A DNA stretch of 64,000 nt, from the NCBI RefSeq assembly GCF_029168945.1, contig NC_083607.1, positions 34,953,257 to 35,017,256 of the forward strand, read 5' to 3'. Below the pieces are notes generated by a model. It searched no databases, was not told where the DNA came from, and saw nothing but the letters and a program-made list of their open reading frames with translations. The position numbers and the translations under genes were made by a program. Positions 56,471-64,000 of this stretch are shown here, in pieces (positions within the stretch are counted from its first letter, which is position 1; each line of letters starts with the position of its first letter). This DNA comes from Cannabis sativa (lineage: Eukaryota; Streptophyta; Magnoliopsida; Rosales; Cannabaceae).

Positions 56471-59400
56471 AATTGTTGTTCTTGCTAGTTCATTTTGTTG
56501 TGAAGTATAACTTGAGGAAGTGGAATCACTTTCTCTTATCTTCTCAACTAAGCTTCAAGTAGTAGGATTTACGGAGTTATGAACTATTTGCTCTTCAGAG
56601 TGAACAATTCCCAGCTTACCTGCTTTCTGGAATTTAAAGTCCATCATGAGCATATGTGAAGTATTACTCTGACAAGGAGTTTATAACTTCAAGTTCAATT
56701 GCTAAGATATTAACTAGGAGTGGAATGAGAAGGGGATTATAGACACTACAACACATCAATAAAACAGAAGTAAGGTTTTGGTTCAAAATTCATACACAAC
56801 TTCAGAAAATAACAGTCATGACATATGTTATAGAAATACTAAATCTAACATAGTTTATTTTCCAAGGTTTCCAACATAATGAAATACAGTGTCCCGGTAG
56901 GCGAGAGTCAAAGATAACATTAGTTGAATAGAGTTGTCAGCTCATCTAAAATTAAACATTTTAGCAACCTTTTATTCGATCAAAATGAGAATCCAACGTT
57001 GTCCCGGTAGGCGAGAGTCAAGGTTATTCTCATTTTATGAGCTTCCACCATTGTTTCATGTTCTATGAGTTAATCTCTAAGTAGTCCCCGTAGGGGAGAG
57101 TCTAAATAGAGACGAAAACTCACAAAACACTTATCAAATGAAATCTTACGGTGTTAAAAGTGTTCAACGAATAACCATCCATAGGGGGACGAAGTCTAGC
57201 GTCTCGAGGTTATATTGAATAAGTTTAACTATTGTAAGACCAACAATGGAGATCGAATATCTTTTGATTAAAAGCTCATTATTTAAAAAATATATATATA
57301 TGTATTTTGTATAATCATAATATTCGATATTATAATAATGAAAAATTACAAATTAAAGTTGGTTTAATTAAAAAAAATCAACTTTAATTAATTTTCAATT
57401 ATTATTTAATTTAAAAAAATAAATTCAAATAAATATCGAACAAGTTCCATAATATAATAATGAAAAATTACAAATCAAAATTGATTTAAAAAAAAATCAA
57501 TTTTAATTAATTTTCAATTATTAATTAAATTCAAAATAAATTTGAATATTTAAATGGAACAAATTTGAAAATATCTCACTTAAGTTGTTTTAGAAGAATC
57601 TAAAAAATCAACTTAAATATCTTTCAAATCAGATTTAATTAAATTTAAAATTAAGTTGTAACCACTTAATTTTGAAGATATTCCATTTTAAGTTAATATT
57701 CGAAAAGATATTAACCTAAAAAATATCTAGAATATTCCATTTTAAGTTAATATTCGAAAAGATATTAACTTAAAAATATCTAAAGAATCTTAATAACCAA
57801 TGCCTAAAATTCCTCAACTTAATTTTAAAATTTTGAATTCAAAAAGATATTCAGATTTAAGTTGGTTAGTTGTAGATAACTAAATATCAACTTAAATAGG
57901 AATATTTAATGAAAAACTTAAATTAAGTTCCAGAAAGAATCTAGATGGTTATAATTCTATATTTAATTAAATACAAGAAAATACATATAGTTTAGCTTAG
58001 AATATAAAATTCTTTAAACTATGATTTTCTAAATTAATTTCAAAATAAATGAAATTAATTATGTTGCTAATTCAATTTTAATTAGGTTAAACTAGTGTAA
58101 TTAACCTAGTACAGTCATTCAAATCAGGCAAATGGGCCTTCACAATTGGGGTGGTTTGTGTGAGGGGGTGCTGGGTTCAGTATGTCGTACCCACTTCTAT
58201 GGCTCCCAACTCTCACACAAGGCCCAAAAGAGAGGAATTTAACCTTAATAAGAACAGCTGTTATTAATTGAATAGGCCCAAAAACTAAATGGGCCTAAAT
58301 AAATCCTATCAAGAACTATGATAATTTATTTTAGCAACATTAACCTATATGCATCTATAATAAAATTAAACACATAGGCTCACACAGGCACACTTTGGAT
58401 GGGTCCTATCATGTTGCTAGGTCATACACAGATGAAAGAAGATTGTAAATTATACCTGTTACAAATTATTATCTTGACCAAGGGAGCCATCAGATCATTA
58501 GATCTGGCAAAAGGTAACCATGGCTATTTGCAATCAAGTAATAATAGGTTTTGAAAACTTACACATAAGTTAAAACACATACTCCTGCAACAGGGTTAGC
58601 TGGATAGTTGGAAGTAGGATTTATTTAATTTTAAATAAATAATTTCGAATAAATAAATAATTAAATTAAAAAATATATTTTAATATTCGAAAAATAATTT
58701 AAAAAAAAATTAATTTCGGAAATTAAAATTAAATTTCGAAAAAAAATTTAAAATTAAACCTACTTTTATCTTATATCTATTTAAAATTACATGATTATAA
58801 ATATCTTATTTTAAATTTAAATAAGGTCAAAATATCTAAAAAGATTTAAAAAAAATCTTAAAAGATAAGATATTTTTAAAATATCTTAAAAGATAAGATA
58901 TTTTAAAATATCTTAAAAGATAAGATATTTTAAAATATCTTAAAAGAATTTATAAATATCTTAAAAAAAATAAGATATTTTTAAAATATCTTAAAAGATA
59001 TTATAAATATCTTAAAAGATATTATAAATATCTTTAAAGATATTATAAATATCTTATAAAATCAGACCTTAAATTTTAAAAAAAAAATATAATGAAATTT
59101 AAAAATAAGATAGATTTTTAAGCAAAAAGATAAATACTAATTCTATTCAAATTCAAATTACACTAATATCTTGAATTAAATTTAAAAAAAAATTAAATTA
59201 ATTCAAAATGATAATTAGAATTGAATTAGGAATAGTAATAGTATATATACAAAACCATACAAAAAATTGGAAGTTAATTCCATGAAAAAGTATGAAAAAT
59301 TGAAGAAAAAAGAAAAAATTCGAAACTGTACGGACAGTTCTGCGTCGCACGAAAATATCATCACAGCCCCGATTTTGTCAAATCTTCAAAAAATCATAAC

Positions 59401-59629
59401 TAATTCAAATAAAATCCAAATTGAGTTCTGTAAAAGGCTAACTTGCTTAATTTTTTCCATACTATCCAATAAAAATAATTCCAGAAACGAAATCACAATT
59501 ATTTTTCACGAAAATTTCACAAACATCAATCATTCATCAAATAACACTCAATACAACATGATATCATCCAAAGAACATACAAATAATCGTTTTAAAGTCC
59601 AAATTTCTTGCAAGTAAATCAATTACCAT
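56471..59629 (-). other. Gag-less leader region of element H
   Basis: Between PBS and protease I find no Gag domain and no zinc knuckle. Near 56870-57240 the structured leader end is recognisable but altered (GTCCCGGTAGGCGAGAGTC at two places, CCCC-GTA-GGGG at about 57086-57096). The rest is AT-rich leader similar to B and G, with an AT palindromic repeat at 58858-59060. Confidence 0.72.
58858..59060. repeat. AT-rich palindromic tandem repeat in the leader of H
   Basis: Repeats of about 26 bases (AAGATAAGATATTTTAAAATATCTTA, stated in parts as AAGATAAGATA then TTTTAAAATATCTTA) are followed by 21-base AGATATTATAAATATCTTAAA-type units. A shorter version lies near 47650-47730 in G. Confidence 0.75.
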
Positions 59630-59642
59630 GGCTCTGAGGCCA
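59630..59642 (-). other. Primer binding site of element H (variant)
   Basis: Inverted TGGCCTCAGAGCC, two bases from the LTR, identical to B and E. Confidence 0.75.
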
Positions 59643-59644
59643 GT

Positions 59645-61523
59645 TGTTGGATATTATTTTACCAGGATCTTAGATATACTCACAAGTATGTTTATTAACA
59701 TCCTAAATATGAACTTTCTAAAACGATAAATTAAACACATATAAAGTTTAAGAAACCTTACATTGGGTGCAGCGGAATATAATGACTCCTTCCGTTCAGA
59801 TCTCTAACCCTTGATTCCTTTCTGTAGCAGAGTATTATCAAGATCTGAACCTGGATCTTCTTCTCTGAATACTTGATGCTGAATCTCCTTTGCTGATGAT
59901 CTTTCTTCATGATCTTCCTCACTATGATTGAGGTATTGCTTGATGTGTGTGGGCACTACTCTAATCACTAAGAGAGGTTCGAAATATGAAGGAAGAATAG
60001 AGAGAGAGAGTGGCGGCTAGAGAAGAGAGTGGAGGCTCAGGTTTTTCTGATTCAGAAAGTGTAATTTTCCTGAAGCCTTCACTATCTATTTATAGCATTC
60101 CACTAGGGTTAGATTTGAATTATATGGCATTAAAATAATGAAAAAATCAATTTAAAAAGATAAAATAGGTGGCCGGCCCTGGCTAGGTGGACTGGGCCTT
60201 GATTTTTGCAATTTTGCAATTTTAACACCTTTTGTATCTGATTTTCTCAAAAATTCCAATTTCCTAATTCAATCATTTAAATGCCAATTCTAACTATTTA
60301 ATAACTATAAATAATTATTAAATAATATTGTCATTTATCATATTTATTAGTTGAACCATACAAAGTATCATAATTAACAAATATGCCCCTATTAATTCTT
60401 TCTTTACAATTTCGCCCTTACTTAGTGAAAAATTTCACAAATAGACATAGTCTAATTCGTGAATTATAATTGATTAATCAAAACCAATTACATGAGTCTT
60501 ACAAGCAATATTATCTCAACTAGTGGGGGGACCATGAGTCTATATAACTGAGCTTCCAATAAGTAGATCAAGAATTTAGCACTAAAATTCACTAACTTAT
60601 TAATTCTTCGTTGAATCCACGCATAGAACTTAGAAATGCTCTCTCAGTATATAGAATGCTCTATATGTTCCACCATATAGACACATCATTAGTTATCCAT
60701 TGTTATAATCCTAATGTGATCAATGATCCTCTATATGAATGATCTACATAGTAAAGGGATTAAATTACCGTAACACCCTACTATATATTTTATCCTTAAA
60801 ACACTTGACCCCGTATAAATGATATTTCAGCTTATGTGAAATGAGATCTCCACCATTTATTTTCGTTTGGTCAAGCTCGAAGGAAATCATCCTTTGCTTA
60901 CTATTTGCCAGATAGAAGCTATAGATTCCATGTTTATGCTAGCGCTCCCACTCAATTGCACTACCGTGTTCCCAAAATGTACGTATCACCCTGACCTAAA
61001 AGTAGGCTTAACTAACAAATCAAAGAACACGAATAGCCTTTCAAGATTGAGCCTAATCATAACAGGATTAAGATCATTTGATCTAGGATCAACTTGGCGA
61101 TATTGACTTGAATAGATTTTACGGTAAGTTTAATTAAATCTAAATCAAAGTTCAATATCGGTCCCTTCCAATGCATACTCCATGCATCCAACCTGAGCTT
61201 TACTTTAACCAATGTTCTGGAAAGAACGTAGTATTTCTCCAAATACAAGTAAACTCTTGTTGTAGATTATCATATCAGTAAAACCCTGTGTCTGATAAAT
61301 CTAGGAAACTTTATTCACATAGTCATGTTTACTTTCCAATGTGATGACAGCACAATAAACATGATCAAGTATGTGAAAAAGGTTTAAGATGAATTTATAA
61401 ATCAATTGATAAAGTGAACCAAAACATACACAAATGAATGAAAAATACTTCTGTTTCTTTATTGATGTTGAATAAAATAGATTACATTGAAATGGAGTTT
61501 TATTTAGGGCATAAAACCTAACA
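59645..61523 (-). repeat. 5' LTR of element H
   Basis: 1879 bases, same length as the 3' LTR. TATA inverted at 60087-60094 and GGCCGGCC at 60171-60178. Confidence 0.93.
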
Positions 61524-61528
61524 AATGT
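61524..61528. repeat. Right TSD of element H (AATGT)
   Basis: It is identical to 51390-51394, and gag of G resumes directly after it. Confidence 0.92.
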
Positions 61529-61727
61529 TGCCTCTGCTTCAAAGCATAAATCGAAGAAGAAGTGGAAGAACACCAAGAAGCGACCAAAAGCCATGAAAAA
61601 GGCTGCTCCTTCTGGTGATGCTACACTTAAAGGAAAGTGTTTCCACTGCAATGAAAAAGGTCATTGGAAACCCCAGTGTCCTAAACTTCTTGCAAAGAAA
61701 CAAGGTATTTCCATTTATAAACTTTAA
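61529..61727 (+). pseudogene. gag: Copia gag of element G, 3' part after element H
   Basis: This continues the frame from 51394 in phase. It encodes the lysine-rich linker and the zinc knuckle CX2CX4HX4C (61638-61679, CFHCNEKGHWKPQC), then a stop at 61725-61727. An intron-like stretch with GT at 61705 and TTATAG ending 61804 matches that of A. Confidence 0.85.
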
Positions 61728-61804
61728 GAGTTTTAGTGAATTATTATCCAATTGGATTTATGATTCTGGACTAACTTTGTTTATTTGTTTTCTTCTTCTT
61801 ATAG

Positions 61805-63543
61805 GCCAAGCTACTTAAACTCAATTGAGTTGGATCAGAAAGCTGGACCAAGGGTGAAATCGTCCAGATGAAGATGAAGCTCTTCAATTTATTTTTTGAA
61901 TTAATTGTTTTAGTTTAAAGACAATTTGGATTTCAAATTTTAGTCAGGGATATTTATCCCTGTATTCTCTCATATTGTTGCAATACTTTTTTTTTTATTA
62001 TTAATAAAGTTTTATTTTCGAAATTCACTATTGCAAATTATGAGATTGAGCTTCATTTAATTTATCTTCATCAATTATAACCACATTATATTTATATGTT
62101 TGTATGTGTAAGTGTTTTTATTATTGATGCAAATTCTATAATATTTACAACTCTTCATAGAGTTATATTATATATAAACACTAGAAATTATTTCTATGTT
62201 TATCAATAATTGTTAATTCTAATACAATTATTAAGAATTTGTTTAATAAAAGGATCTTATGATCTGATAGGGGTGGAGAAAAGTTAAGAAAACTATGCAG
62301 TTCAACGATCTTTTATATCTAATGAACTCTGGATAGTATTCAACTCCACATAAACTCTATCACACTAAGAGAATCATGATCTATACAACCTTTAGGGGTG
62401 GATCATAATCTCTATATACTTAGGGGTGGAGGTTATCCATAGTACCCTATATGTATATTCTTAGGGGTGGAGTCCATTCCACAATTCCCTATGAAACACA
62501 TATCTTGTTTAAACATAGAAGTAATATAATGAGTCAACTATTGTCAATATAAATTCTTGATCTTGATTGTATGTTCCATTTCTATTTTACTGTAATAAGT
62601 AAAAGTTTGATACCTTTGAAAGTTCTTTGTTAAAGTTTCACACTACCTTAATTGAGTGGGAGAATTTTAAAGTTCTATACCCATCTTCATTAGGTTGATA
62701 ATTGTGATAGGTACTTAAGAACACTACTGGAAAGCAAATCTAACCATTCACATGGATAGGTATAGCTTATCATAATTATGAGAATAAGATAAAGAACTCT
62801 AGTTCAGTCCATTCGAATGACTTGAACCAAGAATTCTTAATCCTCATAAAATTTGATGGTATCTTAATTTTGATTACTTTATCTCTGGCATGTATTTTTC
62901 ACTTCAAATACTAGTCTGCTATGTTGATGACTTAGTCTTAACTTAAAGTTTCAGACTAATACAATTGTCACAACTAGGTAACTCTCTAAACAATCAGAGG
63001 TTAAAAGTATTATTTAACCAGACATCTGCAATTGAGTGGGAGCTATCTGAGATGTAATCAAATAGGGAACATTAGAAGATATTCAAGAAGGATTTATGTA
63101 AGTGATCTATATGTCAGATATTAAGGACCTGTGTATCAGTTGTCTTTGTATCTCACCATCTAATTTCGAAATTCTATAAGATGGTGCTTACTTTGGGGGT
63201 GGAGGAATTATTGTATAATAATTCAAGCTCTACCAGAGAAGAACTATAACTTGGTCTATTCGAAAATACCAGAAAGTTATATCACTGAAGAAAAGTCTAC
63301 ACTGTATTATCTCAATTACATATTTTAAAATATGAGAGATATGTCCTCTGTTAATTCAGATGTACTTTTAAAACAGTAAAGATTTCAGTATCCCTTGATG
63401 AGTAAAGCATATAGTAAAGGATGTTTCATAAGAGTATTTATGAACTAGTTTCCAGAAGTTTGGGTGGATTCAAATATACTACACTTGATCTGAAGATCAA
63501 GACATCAGATTGACCTATTTGCGCAGTTTGTTTTATATTAGTG
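61805..63543 (+). pseudogene. Decayed Copia pol remnant, element G
   Basis: It aligns with 3721-5427 of A. The integrase trace CTGATAGGGGTGGA lies near 62264 and the RT/RNase H junction trace near 63010-63080. AGGGGTGGA occurs four times (62269, 62394, 62422, 62463). No protein can be read. Confidence 0.65.
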
Positions 63544-63553
63544 CAAGTGGGAG
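63544..63553 (+). other. Polypurine tract, element G
   Basis: CAAGTGGGAG lies two bases before the 3' LTR. Confidence 0.75.
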
Positions 63554-63555
63554 TT

Positions 63556-64000
63556 TGTTGGGTTTTATGCCCTAAATAAAACTCTTTACAATCTGATTAG
63601 TTATCAATATTAGAAATTAGAAGTGATTGATGTTTGCATGAATTTTACATGCTAATGGTTTAATATGTTTAATATGTTTATTACATTCATACACACAAAA
63701 TCAGTTAAATCCAGATCATATGTTTATTCACAATTACAGTATCGTCAACACAGTGGAATGTGATTGTGATCATATGAATCAAAAGTTTTGGTCCCTGTTT
63801 CATCAGTGTTATTGGATTTACACTAATGTGATAATCAGCGATGATGTGTACTTACACTTGGAGTAAGTGTTATGTTCTTTCCAGGACATTAGTAAAGTAT
63901 ACTAGTTTCGAATGTATGGAGTATACATTGGACTGGACCGATATTGCAACTAAGTTAAGATATTACAAACTTACCGTTATACATATCTTTCCAAGTCAAT
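63556..64000 (+). repeat. 3' LTR of element G, first 445 bases
   Basis: It starts TGTTGGGTTTTATGCCC and is cut by the window end. It is nearly identical to 45152 onward. Confidence 0.92.

Larger units (their letters stand above)
51395..61523 (-). mobile_element. Element H: minus-strand Copia-type element with pol but no gag
   Basis: The 10129-base element has two LTRs of 1879 bases each that differ at about 14-15 sites by eye, and TSD AATGT. Reading the minus strand: 5' LTR (59645-61523), PBS variant, leader, no gag, protease remnant, integrase, RT, RNase H, purine tract and 3' LTR (51395-53273). Pol has several frame breaks. The recent insertion without gag implies Gag was supplied by other elements, such as A or G relatives. 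Confidence 0.93.
45152..64000 (+). mobile_element. Element G: Copia-type, gag-only element, interrupted by H, 3' end outside the window
   Basis: It has a 1914-base 5' LTR, PBS TGGTACCAGAGCC, a leader of about 3.6 kb, a gag frame split by element H, a decayed pol and the start of the 3' LTR at 63556. The visible 445 bases of the 3' LTR differ from the 5' LTR at about three sites by eye. It has the same layout as element A. Confidence 0.92.

Noticed and set aside
1..64000. Host genes, tRNA, rRNA, CRISPR arrays, bacterial-type operons
   Set aside because: I looked on both strands and found only retrotransposon sequence. The only tRNA-related matches are primer binding sites.

Overview
The window shows no host gene. 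It is a block of nested LTR retrotransposons from a plant nuclear genome, very probably a flowering plant. The evidence is AT-rich intergenic DNA, plant-type Copia and Gypsy coding domains, methionine-initiator-like primer binding sites (PBS), and a Gypsy lineage ending in a chromodomain-like tail. I cannot name the species. I named eight elements A to H and placed their ends by LTR termini (TG...CA), PBS, purine tracts and 5-bp target site duplications (TSDs).

Layout: F (minus strand, 41711-45151 visible) is the oldest host layer. E (minus, 26612-41710 visible) is inserted in F. A (plus, 1-26611) is inserted in E. B (plus, 5714-25120) is inserted in the 3' LTR of A. C (plus, Gypsy, 6965-16343) is inserted in the 5' LTR of B. 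D (plus, Gypsy, 26837-36450) is a second insertion in E. G (plus, 45152 to beyond 64000) is inserted in the LTR of F, and H (minus, 51395-61523) is inserted in the gag gene of G. The chain F>E>A>B>C is five deep. Complete TSD pairs are visible for B, C, D and H. The outer ends of A, E, F and G lie outside the window.

A, B, E, F, G and H are Copia-type, with LTRs of about 1.8-1.9 kb and leaders of about 3-3.7 kb. A and G keep a readable Gag with one zinc knuckle, but their pol is decayed beyond reading. H keeps recognisable protease-side, integrase, reverse transcriptase and RNase H blocks but no gag. B has neither. E and F show only leader and LTR here. The set therefore looks like complementary non-autonomous elements that must share proteins.

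C and D are Gypsy elements of chromovirus type (Tekay/Del-like by domain order), with 2.3-kb LTRs. D has a 643-codon Gag-protease-RT reading frame followed by frame-broken RT, RNase H, integrase and chromodomain. C has the same order with many stops and a deletion removing the zinc knuckle and the protease active site.

Main points for a second look: small hairpins with CTAAT loops in the Copia leaders; GC-rich hairpin blocks in E and F; a GGCCGGCC palindrome at a fixed distance from the TATA box in Copia LTRs; splice-signal patterns in both families; and clustered CAG-to-CGG and CTG-to-CCG differences that break frames and may be a sequencing or consensus artefact.
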